DNA of 64,000 nucleotides. It comes from Paenibacillus durus (lineage in GTDB: Bacteria > Bacillota > Bacilli > Paenibacillales > Paenibacillaceae). Each line of letters begins with the position of its first letter. The first letter of the stretch is position 1. Below, in pieces: positions 55,185-63,826 of the stretch. Where the stretch lies: positions 62,001 through 126,000 of the forward strand of contig NZ_CP009288.1 in assembly GCF_000756615.1 (NCBI RefSeq). The letters are read 5' to 3'. Position numbers and translations under genes: made by a program. The notes beneath the pieces are model-generated. The model searched no databases. It was not told where the DNA came from and saw only the letters and a program-made list of their open reading frames with translations.

Positions 55185-56366
55185 ATGAATTTGACAAGAA
55201 CAATTAGCCGAAAAAAAATACGCACGAAAGTGCTTCTTCTTCTCTTCGCTGCAATATTGGCGGTATCCGGCTGGAGCACGGGGGGAACACCGGCTTTGGC
55301 GGCTTCCGCTCCCGTCTGCAGGACGGGCGATCACGGGCTGCTGAAGGAGCTTCAGCAAAAGCATATGGATGCTGACAGCTCGCCGCTTTCCTTTGCCGAT
55401 ATTCAGTTTCTTAGCGCAGCAACCGGCCGCGCGGCGGGGAACGGCTTTATGATCGGAACTTCGGATGGCGGCTGCACGTTCCAGACGATTTATGAAGGCC
55501 AGTGGTCGTTTCGGACAATCGACTTTCCCGATAACGTGTACGGTTGGGCGCTTGCGTCCGTCCAGGAAGGACAGCCGGTCTATTTGATCCAGACGGCGGA
55601 CGGCGGCTCGCATTGGAAACGGCTGTTAAGCGGGCCTGTATCCTACACGAAGATTCAGTTTACGGACCGCAGGCACGGCTTCGCGTATGACCAGGCATTT
55701 GCCTACTACACGGCGGACGGAGGAGAGAGCTGGAGCAAAATTCCGACGCCGCCCAACACCCGAGGCGCCGTGTTCACCAGCCGGAGCAGCGGCTGGGCCG
55801 TAACGGTTGCTCCGGGAGCCGGATACCGGATAATGAAGACCACGGATGGGGGCAAGAGCTGGGTGCTCAAGCTGAAATCGGCCTTCAGCTACCCGATCGG
55901 CGCCGAGATTTATGCGGACGGCAGTCAGGTGTGGGCGGTTCTGTACGGTGAATCCGGCATGTCCCAGACGTCATATTCCCTGTACGCCAGCGCGGACGGC
56001 GGCGGGAAATGGCGGCGCGTCATCGCCCAATCGACGGCGGGCGGAGGGCCTGCGCCGGGCAGCGGCAGCGAGGTGCTGGCCAAGGGCCCGGTCTCCGGCA
56101 AGCCCGGCAATATGCAGCTTGCGGGCGGCGCAGTCTTCCTGCTCGGCTACTCGCCGGCTGGAGAACAGGTCGGCGTGGGCCGCTCCTATACGGGCGGCAA
56201 GAAGTGGCGTAATCTGCCGGGCATACCGGGGTTTGACGGCGTGATTTCTTTCACCGGCGCGAAGGAAGGCTGGCTTGCCGTCAGGGGATTGGAACGGTCC
56301 TCGCTGTATGCAACGCATGACGGAGGCTCCACCTGGAAGCTGAAGCTCTCTTTTAAGACGAAATAA
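55185..56366 (+). CDS. Secreted Ycf48/BNR-type beta-propeller protein
   Basis: 393 residues. Signal peptide with VLLLLFAAILAVSGW, then repeated propeller blades, each with an Asp-box-like GGSHW / DGGESW / TDGGKSW / ADGGGKW / YTGGKKW / HDGGSTWKLK motif, about six repeats. Such proteins bind other proteins or cofactors; no enzymatic residues are obvious. ATG 55185 follows GGAGGTG by 8 bases; a frame open from 55053 is rejected. Divergent from the PbpG-like gene. Confidence 0.82.
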   Translation: MNLTRTISRKKIRTKVLLLLFAAILAVSGWSTGGTPALAASAPVCRTGDHGLLKELQQKHMDADSSPLSFADIQFLSAATGRAAGNGFMIGTSDGGCTFQTIYEGQWSFRTIDFPDNVYGWALASVQEGQPVYLIQTADGGSHWKRLLSGPVSYTKIQFTDRRHGFAYDQAFAYYTADGGESWSKIPTPPNTRGAVFTSRSSGWAVTVAPGAGYRIMKTTDGGKSWVLKLKSAFSYPIGAEIYADGSQVWAVLYGESGMSQTSYSLYASADGGGKWRRVIAQSTAGGGPAPGSGSEVLAKGPVSGKPGNMQLAGGAVFLLGYSPAGEQVGVGRSYTGGKKWRNLPGIPGFDGVISFTGAKEGWLAVRGLERSSLYATHDGGSTWKLKLSFKTK

Positions 56367-56539
56367 GACAGCATTGGGGGGCGGAATACGGGCGACAATG
56401 TGATTTTGCCCCCCGGTGTGTTAAACTTCTACATAAATACAGCGATTGAATTGGCCCAGCGAACTGGATATAGTAGTACAATGGGAAAGATACCGGAATT
56501 TAAGGCCCAAACGAAGAAGGCAGAACGGGAGGTGCCAGG

Positions 56540-56983
56540 TTGCCTGATAACCTTACGCATAAATACGGCGTCTCCGTTACACTCATAAGCCGGCACGAAG
56601 GAGAGACAAGCATTCTTAACGTAAGCGGCGAGGCCACGCAAAAGGGACCGCAGCTTTATATTCGTTTTGAGGAACCCGGTCAGGGACCGGATGGCGCCGA
56701 AGCGGCCGTTCGGACGACGGTTAAGATTTTGGATGACGAGCTGCGGATTATCCGCCACGGCGGCGTCCAGTCGGAGCAATCTTTCCGGAGCGGCGCGCGT
56801 TTGCCCGGATTTTACCGGTCTCCCTATACCCAGTTTAATCTGTCCACCGAGACAAGGATGCTGGGGATCTCACGGCAAGAACGCTCCCTGACAGTGAAAT
56901 GGGAATACGATTTATACGTATACGACGAGTTGTCGGGACAGTTCGCCATTAGTTTGCATATACAGGAGGAACCTTTAGTATGA
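56540..56983 (+). CDS. ywiB: DUF1934 family beta-barrel protein (YwiB-like)
   Basis: 147 residues, strand-rich: VSVTLISRHEGETSILNVSGEATQKGPQLYIRFEEPG, GARLPGFYRSPYTQFNLSTETRML, LTVKWEYDLYVYDELSGQFAISLHIQE. Matches the YwiB family, which precedes argS in B. subtilis and is structurally a small calycin-like barrel of unknown role. TTG start with GGGAGGTG 6 bases upstream; ATGA overlap with argS. Confidence 0.85.
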   Translation: MPDNLTHKYGVSVTLISRHEGETSILNVSGEATQKGPQLYIRFEEPGQGPDGAEAAVRTTVKILDDELRIIRHGGVQSEQSFRSGARLPGFYRSPYTQFNLSTETRMLGISRQERSLTVKWEYDLYVYDELSGQFAISLHIQEEPLV

Positions 56984-58665
56984 CAAAAAGTCCAAATCCG
57001 CTTGCCCTCATTAATGAAAGGGTGAAAGAGGCCATCGCTGATGCGGTTGTCGCAGCAGGCCTGGTTCAGCGGGAAGAGCTTCCGGCTATCGTGCTGGAAG
57101 TCCCCAAAGACAAAACCCATGGCGATCTGGCGACCAACGCGGCCATGCAGCTTACCAAAATTGCCAAGCGTAATCCGCGCCAGATCGCCGAGGCGATCGT
57201 GGAGCATCTGGATCTAAGCCAAGCCTCAATTGAAAAAGCGGAAATCGCCGGTCCCGGCTTCATAAACTTTACGCTGTCCAAATCGTACCTTTATCCGGTC
57301 ATTGCTCTTGCTCTGGAGCAGGGCGCCGATTACGGCCGCACGGACGCGGGCCAAGGACAAAAGGTCGAGGTTGAGTTCGTTAGCGCTAACCCGACGGGAA
57401 GCCTGCATCTGGGCCATGCCCGGGGAGCGGCCGTTGGCGATGCGCTCTGCAATGTGCTGGATTTCGCCGGTTACAAGGTCACGCGCGAATACTATATCAA
57501 TGATGCGGGCAATCAGGTTTCCAACCTGAGCCAATCGATTGAGGTCCGGTATTTGCAGGAGCTTGGCCAACAGGCCGAAATGCCCGAGGACGGCTATTAC
57601 GGCGAAGATATCAAGGGCTTTGCCAAAGAGCTTGTCGCAGATAAAAGCGATTCGCTTCTGGAGCTGTCGCCCGGCGACCGCGCCGCCTTTTTCCGTGCCT
57701 ACGGGCTGGAGAAGGAACTGGACAAAATCAAACGCGATCTTGGACGCTTCCGCGTCGCCTTCGACATCTGGTACAGCGAGACCTCGCTGTATGAGACCGG
57801 GGAAGTGCTGCGGGCGCTTGACGAGCTGCGGGACCGCGGGGAAGTGTACGAGCAGGACGGCGCCACATGGCTGCGGACGACGAAATATGGTGACGATAAG
57901 GACCGCGTGCTGATCAAGAATGACGGCACCTATACGTACCTGACGCCGGATATCGCTTATCACAGCGATAAATTCGGCCGCGGCTACGATAAAATGATCA
58001 ATATTTGGGGAGCTGACCACCATGGCTATATTCCGCGGATGAAAGCCGCAATGGCGTCGCTTGGCAATGATCCGGACAAGCTGGTTGTGCTGATTGCCCA
58101 AATGGTCAGCCTGTTCCAGGACGGCGAGAAGGTGAAAATGTCCAAGCGGACCGGTAAAGCGGTCACCATGGAGGATCTGATGGACGAAGTTGGCGTCGAT
58201 GCGATCCGCTATTTCTTCACCATGCGCAGCATGGATTCCCACCTCGACTTCGATATGGATCTCGCCGTTTCGACTTCGAACGAAAATCCGGTGTTCTATG
58301 TACAATATGCGCACGCGCGTATTTGTAGCGTATTCCGTCAAGCCGAGGAGCAGGGCATCGTCCTGCCGGATCTCGCCGGAATTGATTATTCCAAGCTGAC
58401 GGCAGAGCATGAATACGCTCTGCTGCGCAAAGTCGGCGAGCTTCCGGCCGAGATTGATCTGGCCGTGGAAGGGTATGCTCCGCACCGCCTGATCCGCTAT
58501 GTGTACGAACTGGCGTCCCTCTTCCACAGCTACTACAAGGCTGAGCGTGTAATCACCGAGGACGCCGCCCAGACGCTGGCGCGTCTCGCGCTGCTGGGCG
58601 CCGTTCGCCAAGCGATTGCGAACGTGCTGCGCCTTGTTGGCGTGACGGCGCCGGAACGGATGTAG
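56980..58665 (+). CDS. argS: Arginyl-tRNA synthetase
   Basis: Class I synthetase. N-terminal ArgRS-specific domain (~1-110), HIGH motif as NPTGSLHLGHARGAAVGDAL near 130, KMSKR as KVKMSKRTGKAVTMEDL near 385, DALR anticodon-binding C-terminal domain (YAPHRLIRYVYELASLFHSYY, ending in LRLVGVTAPERM). 561 residues, normal. Coupled to ywiB by ATGA. Confidence 0.95.
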   Translation: MTKSPNPLALINERVKEAIADAVVAAGLVQREELPAIVLEVPKDKTHGDLATNAAMQLTKIAKRNPRQIAEAIVEHLDLSQASIEKAEIAGPGFINFTLSKSYLYPVIALALEQGADYGRTDAGQGQKVEVEFVSANPTGSLHLGHARGAAVGDALCNVLDFAGYKVTREYYINDAGNQVSNLSQSIEVRYLQELGQQAEMPEDGYYGEDIKGFAKELVADKSDSLLELSPGDRAAFFRAYGLEKELDKIKRDLGRFRVAFDIWYSETSLYETGEVLRALDELRDRGEVYEQDGATWLRTTKYGDDKDRVLIKNDGTYTYLTPDIAYHSDKFGRGYDKMINIWGADHHGYIPRMKAAMASLGNDPDKLVVLIAQMVSLFQDGEKVKMSKRTGKAVTMEDLMDEVGVDAIRYFFTMRSMDSHLDFDMDLAVSTSNENPVFYVQYAHARICSVFRQAEEQGIVLPDLAGIDYSKLTAEHEYALLRKVGELPAEIDLAVEGYAPHRLIRYVYELASLFHSYYKAERVITEDAAQTLARLALLGAVRQAIANVLRLVGVTAPERM

Positions 58666-58714
58666 CGTCCGGAAGGGCCGCTGCCCGCGTCGGTCTGCCG
58701 CGCAATCATAAGCT

Positions 58715-58746
58715 TGATGCCGTCCTGCGGGGCGGCATCTTTTAAT
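58715..58746 (+). terminator. Terminator after argS
   Basis: GATGCCGTCC, loop TGCG, GGGCGGCATC, then TTTTAATT. Confidence 0.75.
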
Positions 58747-58905
58747 TACCGGGGAAATTTTTGGCGGATTGCCGGGAAAATTTCTGCAGTTTCAATCGCC
58801 GGAGGCGGTTACACTGGGGGCCGGAGGGGAGGGTTTTGACCCTGCGCGGCACAGCCGGAGCCTGGGGCCGCCTCATCCGGGATGCAATCGGTGCCGTGAA
58901 GCCCC

Positions 58906-60111
58906 TTATCCCGTAGAGGCTGGGCCTTCGCCCGCCGCTATCCGGCGGACCCGCGTCCGTGCCCGCAATAGGCGCATTGCGTCCACGGCGCCGCCGCCCA
59001 GCGCCGCCCGGCGCTGGCCCTTGCGCAGCCGCAGAGGCGATGAGGTGCGGCGCAGCAGCAGCTTGAGCTGCCGGGGCGTAAGACCCGGGCACAGAGCGAG
59101 CAGCAGGGCGGCGGCTCCCGTCACATGCGAGGTCGCCATGGAGGTGCCGCTCATTTCCCTGTAGCCTTCCTTGGGCCAGCAGGAAGGCACATTCTCTCCC
59201 GGCCCGTATACGTCGATATATGAGCCGCGGTTGCTGAAAGAGGCGACCCGGCGCTTGTTATCGATAGCTCCGACGGCGATTGTTTCGCTGTACCGGGCCG
59301 GATAATCGCCTCCACGTTTGCCGTCATTGCCCGACGAGGCGATAATCGGGATGCCGGCGCGGTATGCTTTGACGACAACATCATGCAGCGCTTTGCTGCG
59401 GGTCTTCATTCCGAAGCTCATATTGATGAGGTCGATCCGGTTCTGGACGCACCAGTCAATGCCGAGGACAATGTCGGACACATAGGCGGAACCTGTATGA
59501 TCGAAGGCTTTGACGGGGTAGATCAGGGAACGCGGCGCCACGCCCATCATACCCCGTGTACCGCCCGCCGCGGCGAGCGTTCCGGCGATATGCGTGCCGT
59601 GCCCGTTGTCGTCGAGCGGCAGAATGCCCCGGTGCAGCAGATTTACCCCGGAGGCGAGCGAAGCTTTAAGGTCGGGATGAAGGAAATCCGCGCCGGTATC
59701 AATGACGCCAATTTTAATATGAACGCCGGTCGATCTTGACCATGCTTGAGGAGCGCGGATCGCCTTTACGCCCCAAGGCAGGTAATGGGAAGTCTTACGC
59801 GTGGTGGGGGATGCGGCTGACGAATGGATCTGTATGCGCAAATCTTCTTCAATAGTGAGAGCACCGGCGTATTTATGCATCAGATTCACGGCGCTGGCGG
59901 CAGGCACAACAAACGCTCGGATCAGCGGAGAAATTTTGACTTTACGCAGTCCGGGCCGGCTGGGCTTCAGAGACTTCCACTGCGACAGCGCTCCGGCATA
60001 CTGTCGGGGATCGTGAAAGGTGACGATGCGGCGTTCTTCGTTTGCGGGGGCGGTCGCTATTTCTTTAATTACCGCTTGCCAAAATTCGTAATAGTCCATT
60101 TTTTTCGCCAT
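58906..60111 (-). CDS. Subtilisin-family (S8) serine protease without signal peptide
   Basis: 401 residues. The triad is complete: Asp138 in IGVIDTGADF, His171 in NGHGTHIAGTLA, Ser324 in MSGTSMATSHVTGAAALL, with the oxyanion Asn262 in SSGNDG. A ~110-residue N-terminal extension (MAKKMDYYEFWQAVIKEIAT...) has no signal sequence or hydrophobic stretch, so the enzyme is probably intracellular or released by lysis, unlike subtilisins. The C-terminal ~50 residues are very basic (LLRRTSSPLRLRKGQRRAAL). ATG 60111 has a tight AGGAGG spacing; ATG 60099 is an alternative. Confidence 0.88.
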   Translation of the reverse strand: MAKKMDYYEFWQAVIKEIATAPANEERRIVTFHDPRQYAGALSQWKSLKPSRPGLRKVKISPLIRAFVVPAASAVNLMHKYAGALTIEEDLRIQIHSSAASPTTRKTSHYLPWGVKAIRAPQAWSRSTGVHIKIGVIDTGADFLHPDLKASLASGVNLLHRGILPLDDNGHGTHIAGTLAAAGGTRGMMGVAPRSLIYPVKAFDHTGSAYVSDIVLGIDWCVQNRIDLINMSFGMKTRSKALHDVVVKAYRAGIPIIASSGNDGKRGGDYPARYSETIAVGAIDNKRRVASFSNRGSYIDVYGPGENVPSCWPKEGYREMSGTSMATSHVTGAAALLLALCPGLTPRQLKLLLRRTSSPLRLRKGQRRAALGGGAVDAMRLLRARTRVRRIAAGEGPASTG

Positions 60112-60202
60112 CCCCTCCTGTTGCCGTGCTCCGATATCTTATGAAGGAGCGGAGGAGCCCGCATGGGAACTTGCCCTTTTTTGCCGAAATAGGCCGTCTG
60201 GC

Positions 60203-60330
60203 GTGTCAAAAGAGTGCGGAACACATAAAATATCGAAAGAGGCAAAAGCCCTCTTTGAAACAAACGCCGCCGGAGCCAATCCTTGGCGTGGATACAGTCA
60301 GGTGCGGAGGAACTTCCTCCGCCTTTTTTC
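60203..60330 (+). ncRNA. Candidate small structured RNA with own promoter and terminator
   Basis: GTGTCA (60203-60208), 17-base spacer, TAAAAT (60226-60231) would start a transcript near 60238. Three hairpins follow: AAAGAGG/CCTCTTT (60236-60256), ACGCC/GGCGT (60264-60289), and GCGGAGG/CCTCCGC (60304-60322) followed by CTTTTTT, a good terminator. The result is a ~92-base RNA. The -35 matches only four of six and no known RNA family is recognised. Confidence 0.4.
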
Positions 60331-60453
60331 ATATCCGCCTATACCCGCCGTCCGACTGGACAAGCTTTCTGGAGCTGCCGGTAAATACCCGGGAAATCTC
60401 TGCCAAACGCCGATATCGTTCTATACGGAGCAGGGTTTGCCGTATGCGCCGAA

Positions 60454-60482
60454 TTGACTTGCATTTTGTTCCCAAATAGGTT
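60454..60482 (+). promoter_or_regulatory. Candidate promoter of rpoE
   Basis: TTGACT (60454-60459), 17-base spacer, TAGGTT (60477-60482), about 90 bases before the rpoE start. Confidence 0.5.
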
Positions 60483-60571
60483 TTACTTAGGTTTGTCAAT
60501 GGATATTAATGATATAACGCCCGAATAAAGCCATAGCGTGAACAATGCGTGAGAGGAAGTGTCCCTGAGAA

Positions 60572-61135
60572 GTGAGTACGCCACTTAATTTGAAGCTTGA
60601 TCCTGAGAAAATCAAAGAAATGCCAATGGTAGACTTGGCTTTTCTAATTCTGAAGGCGGCCAATACGCCGTTCTATTACCGTGATCTGATGGCCGAGGTG
60701 GCCAAGCTGCGCGGAATGTCCGATAAAGAAATCAACGATACGATCGCCCAGTTATATACCGAAATTAACATCGACGGGCGTTTTGCCTGTGTCGGAACGA
60801 ATCTGTGGGGCCTGAAACGCTGGTATCCGCTGGAACGCTCCGACGATCCGATCGCCAATTCCAAACGTCCGCGCATCATTAATGATGACGACGATGATAT
60901 GGAGGATGACGATTTTACCGAGGAAGAAGATGTCTACTCCGGCGACGAAGAAGACTTCGACGTGATCGACGAGGACCGCGACGACCTGTATTCCGACGAT
61001 GACAGCGACGAGGAAGTCGATGAAGAGGTCGTTATGGATGATGAAGATCTGGACGACGAGGATTTGGACGATGAGGATTCCGAGGAAGAGGCCGACGAAG
61101 AAGGCTTGGATGAGGAAGATGACGAGAAATTTTAA
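60572..61135 (+). CDS. rpoE: RNA polymerase delta subunit RpoE
   Basis: Gram-positive RNA polymerase subunit that speeds recycling and tunes promoter selectivity. Folded N-terminal HARE-HTH domain (~10-100: EMPMVDLAFLILKAANTPFYYRDLMAEVAKL, INIDGRFACVGTNLWGLKRWYP) then an extremely acidic, disordered tail of Asp and Glu to the end. 187 residues from GTG 60572; the ribosome site is GAGAGGAAGTG. Upstream of pyrG as in B. subtilis. Confidence 0.95.
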   Translation: MSTPLNLKLDPEKIKEMPMVDLAFLILKAANTPFYYRDLMAEVAKLRGMSDKEINDTIAQLYTEINIDGRFACVGTNLWGLKRWYPLERSDDPIANSKRPRIINDDDDDMEDDDFTEEEDVYSGDEEDFDVIDEDRDDLYSDDDSDEEVDEEVVMDDEDLDDEDLDDEDSEEEADEEGLDEEDDEKF

Positions 61136-61161
61136 GGGAACTTCCATTCAATAATTCTTCC

Positions 61162-61191
61162 TTGACATCAATAAAGCCGACAGAGTAAACT
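61162..61191 (+). promoter_or_regulatory. pyrG promoter
   Basis: TTGACA (61162-61167), 18-base spacer, TAAACT (61186-61191). Seven bases on, the transcript should begin with GGGC at 61199-61202, the initiation sequence known for pyrG in B. subtilis. Confidence 0.75.
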
Positions 61192-61198
61192 ATTTGAT

Positions 61199-61272
61199 GG
61201 GCTTATGGTGAAAGGTAATTCTATATTTCAAAAATAAAAAGTGCCCCGGCTCTACGGGTGTCACTTTTTTGT
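61199..61272 (+). promoter_or_regulatory. pyrG leader attenuator (CTP-sensing, reiterative transcription type)
   Basis: Start GGGCTT, then a terminator with left arm AAAAAGTGCCCC (61236-61247) and right arm GGG..CAC followed by TTTTTT (61256-61270). The CCCC lies in the left arm, so an added poly-G 5' end made at low CTP could pair with it and block the terminator. This is the B. subtilis pyrG arrangement. Confidence 0.75.
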
Positions 61273-61455
61273 TTTTTAGATGGCATTTTGATGCCGGATA
61301 AACGCCGTTTTGAAGGCCATTCGAATTACGGCGGGAAGCTTTCCCGAAAGGACTCAGCGACTTTTGAATTTCTTCGTTTTGACGGTCTGAAAACGGGTTA
61401 CGATAACATCATACGTCGCCTGAATCACACGGATTTTATTTAGGAGGGTTATGCA

Positions 61456-63063
61456 GTGACAAAGTATATTTTTGTAACAGGTGGCGTGGTATCCTCCCTG
61501 GGTAAGGGAATCACGGCCGCTTCTCTGGGCAGACTGCTCAAAAACAGGGGTCTCAAGGTGACGATTCAAAAATTCGATCCGTACATTAATGTGGACCCGG
61601 GAACGATGAGTCCTTATCAGCACGGCGAGGTATTCGTTACGGATGACGGAGCGGAGACCGACCTCGACCTTGGACACTACGAGCGGTTCATCGACATCAA
61701 CCTGTCCAAGAACAGCAACGTGACGACAGGTAAAGTCTACTCCTCCGTGATCAGCAAAGAAAGACGCGGCGAGTACTTGGGCGGTACCGTTCAGGTCATC
61801 CCCCATATTACGAACGAAATCAAGGAGCGCGTATTCCGCGCTGGCCGTGAGACCGGTTCGGACGTCGTCATTACGGAGATCGGCGGCACCGTCGGCGACA
61901 TCGAAAGCTTGCCATTCCTAGAGGCTATCCGTCAGATCAAGAGCGATATCGGCCGTGAAAATGTAATGTATATCCATGTAACCCTCATTCCTTATATCAA
62001 GGCTGCGGGCGAAGTGAAGACGAAACCGACCCAGCACAGCGTCAAGGAGCTGCGCAGCATCGGAATCCAGCCGAATGTGATTGTCTGCCGTACGGAATAT
62101 GAGCTTTCTGCGGACATGAAGGCTAAGATTGCGCTGTTCTGCGACATCGACGCAAATGCGGTTGTGGAATGCCGCGATGCATCGACACTGTACGAGGTTC
62201 CGCTTAATCTGCGCGACGAAGGACTTGACGAGATTGTCGTCAACCATCTGAAGCTGACTACGCCGGCGCCGGATATGCGCGAATGGGAAGCCATGCTTGC
62301 GCGCATCAACAAGCTGGAGCGCAATGTGGAGATCGCGATTGTCGGCAAATACGTGGCGCTGCATGACGCGTACCTCAGCGTAGTGGAGTCCCTCTCCCAT
62401 GCAGGGTTTGACGCTAACTCCGAAGTCAGCATCCGCTGGGTGAACGCTGAGGAAATAACGGACGAGAATGTGGCCGAAATGCTGCGCGGCGTCGGCGGAA
62501 TCCTCGTTCCGGGCGGCTTTGGCGACCGGGGCATCGAGGGCAAAATTTCCGCGATTCGCTATGCCCGCGAGCAGGGTGTTCCGTTCTTCGGCATCTGTCT
62601 GGGAATGCAGGTATCCGTTATTGAATATGGCCGTTCCATCCTGGGACTCACGGGAGCCAACAGCTCGGAGATCGATTCGGCAACACCGCATCCGGTCATC
62701 GACCTGCTGCCGGAGCAGAAGGATATCGAGGATCTTGGGGGCACCATGCGCCTGGGTCTTTATCCCTGCAAGCTTCAGCCCAATTCCCTGGCTATGTCCT
62801 GTTACGGGGAAGAGCTGGTATATGAACGTCACCGTCATCGGTACGAGTTCAACAATTCTTACCGCGATCAAATTGAAAAAGCCGGCTTGCTGATTTCCGG
62901 GGCTTCCCCGGATGGGCGTCTTGTCGAAATCGTAGAGCTTCCGGGGCATCCGTGGTTCCTGGCGGTACAGTTCCATCCGGAGTTTACCTCCCGTCCGAAC
63001 CGTCCGCAGCCGCTGTTCCGTGAATTTGTCAAAGCCTCGCTCACCCATGCGGAGCAATTATAA
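61456..63063 (+). CDS. pyrG: CTP synthase
   Basis: Amidates UTP to CTP. N-terminal synthetase domain with KYIFVTGGVVSSLGKGITAASLGRLLK, DPYINVDPGTMSPYQHGEVFVTDDGAETDLDLGHYERF, then the GATase domain with FFGICLGMQVSVIEYGR (Cys near 382) and LAVQFHPEFTSRP near 515. 535 residues. GTG start with AGGAGGG upstream; an ATG just before it is in another frame. The leader is controlled as described at 61199. Confidence 0.97.
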   Translation: MTKYIFVTGGVVSSLGKGITAASLGRLLKNRGLKVTIQKFDPYINVDPGTMSPYQHGEVFVTDDGAETDLDLGHYERFIDINLSKNSNVTTGKVYSSVISKERRGEYLGGTVQVIPHITNEIKERVFRAGRETGSDVVITEIGGTVGDIESLPFLEAIRQIKSDIGRENVMYIHVTLIPYIKAAGEVKTKPTQHSVKELRSIGIQPNVIVCRTEYELSADMKAKIALFCDIDANAVVECRDASTLYEVPLNLRDEGLDEIVVNHLKLTTPAPDMREWEAMLARINKLERNVEIAIVGKYVALHDAYLSVVESLSHAGFDANSEVSIRWVNAEEITDENVAEMLRGVGGILVPGGFGDRGIEGKISAIRYAREQGVPFFGICLGMQVSVIEYGRSILGLTGANSSEIDSATPHPVIDLLPEQKDIEDLGGTMRLGLYPCKLQPNSLAMSCYGEELVYERHRHRYEFNNSYRDQIEKAGLLISGASPDGRLVEIVELPGHPWFLAVQFHPEFTSRPNRPQPLFREFVKASLTHAEQL

Positions 63064-63104
63064 GAAGCAGTCTAAACTTTCCCTATCCGGACCTCCGGAA
63101 CATA

Positions 63105-63134
63105 AAATAGCTTCCCTTGCGGAGGCTTTTTTAC
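63105..63134 (+). terminator. Terminator after pyrG
   Basis: AGCTTCC, loop CTTGC, GGAGGCT, then TTTTTT, with one G-U pair. Confidence 0.75.
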
Positions 63135-63347
63135 GTTTACGGAGTATTCGGGAGCCCCTCCAGAAGGACTCGAGTGGACTTTAAGTCATGCTTCGGATGT
63201 CCGGGGCACGCTTTGCAGGGCTATTTTTGGCTTGGGCTCGGCAACCCTCATTTGTACTGTTTTAGGACGCGCAATTACGCATTTTTACCAGTTAGCAGGA
63301 TTTTGGCGGTCAAGCACGAATTATAGTTCTTCGTAACGGATTTATGA

Positions 63348-63377
63348 GAAGGACCGTCGGAGCGGTGTGGTGAATCT
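63348..63377 (+). promoter_or_regulatory. Candidate sigma-H promoter of spo0F
   Basis: GAAGGACCG (63348-63356), 12-base gap, GGTGAATCT (63369-63377), fitting the known sigma-H pattern RNAGGAWWW-N11/12-RNNGAATWW in the -10 and most of the -35. spo0F of B. subtilis has a sigma-H promoter. Confidence 0.5.
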
Positions 63378-63402
63378 GCGTTATACTCAGGGAGGGTTAC
63401 GA

Positions 63403-63789
63403 ATGGAGAAAAAGAAAGTATTAATTGTCGATGACCAAAATGGGATTCGAATCCTGCTTATGGAGGTTTTTAATAGCGAAGGATACACGACTTTACAGGC
63501 AGCTAACGGAAAAGCGGCTTTAGACATCGTACGCAGCGACTGCCCCGACCTGGTCCTCCTCGATATGAAAATCCCTGGAATGGACGGACTGGAAATTCTG
63601 AAACATATCAAAGAGATCAATTCGGGGGTTAAAGTAATCATGATGACCGCATACGGCGAACTGGACATGATCAAGGAAGCGACGAAGCTGGGAGCGCTTA
63701 TGCATTTCACGAAACCCTTCGATATTGATGAAATGAGGGTAGCGGTTAATCTGCATTTACGTACCGGATCTATCGACCAGTGCAGCTAA
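63403..63789 (+). CDS. spo0F: Sporulation initiation phosphotransferase Spo0F
   Basis: Single receiver domain, 128 residues, relay between sporulation kinases and Spo0B. Phosphoacceptor Asp54 in LVLLDMKIPGMDGL, acidic pair Asp10-Asp11, and the MMTAYGELDMIKEATKLGALMHFTKPFDIDEM surface and Lys104. No output domain. ATG 63403 follows AGGGAGGG; the 12-residue extension to 63367 is rejected. pyrG-spo0F order equals B. subtilis. Confidence 0.95.
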   Translation: MEKKKVLIVDDQNGIRILLMEVFNSEGYTTLQAANGKAALDIVRSDCPDLVLLDMKIPGMDGLEILKHIKEINSGVKVIMMTAYGELDMIKEATKLGALMHFTKPFDIDEMRVAVNLHLRTGSIDQCS

Positions 63790-63791
63790 AG

Positions 63792-63826
63792 TGGGGACTC
63801 TGCGGTGAGCGGAGTCCCTTTTTAGG
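63792..63826 (+). terminator. Terminator after spo0F
   Basis: GGGACTCTGC, loop GGTGA, GCGGAGTCCC, then TTTTT. Confidence 0.85.

Noticed and set aside
57226..58611. 461-residue frame opposite argS
   Set aside because: Shadow of argS; no independent evidence.
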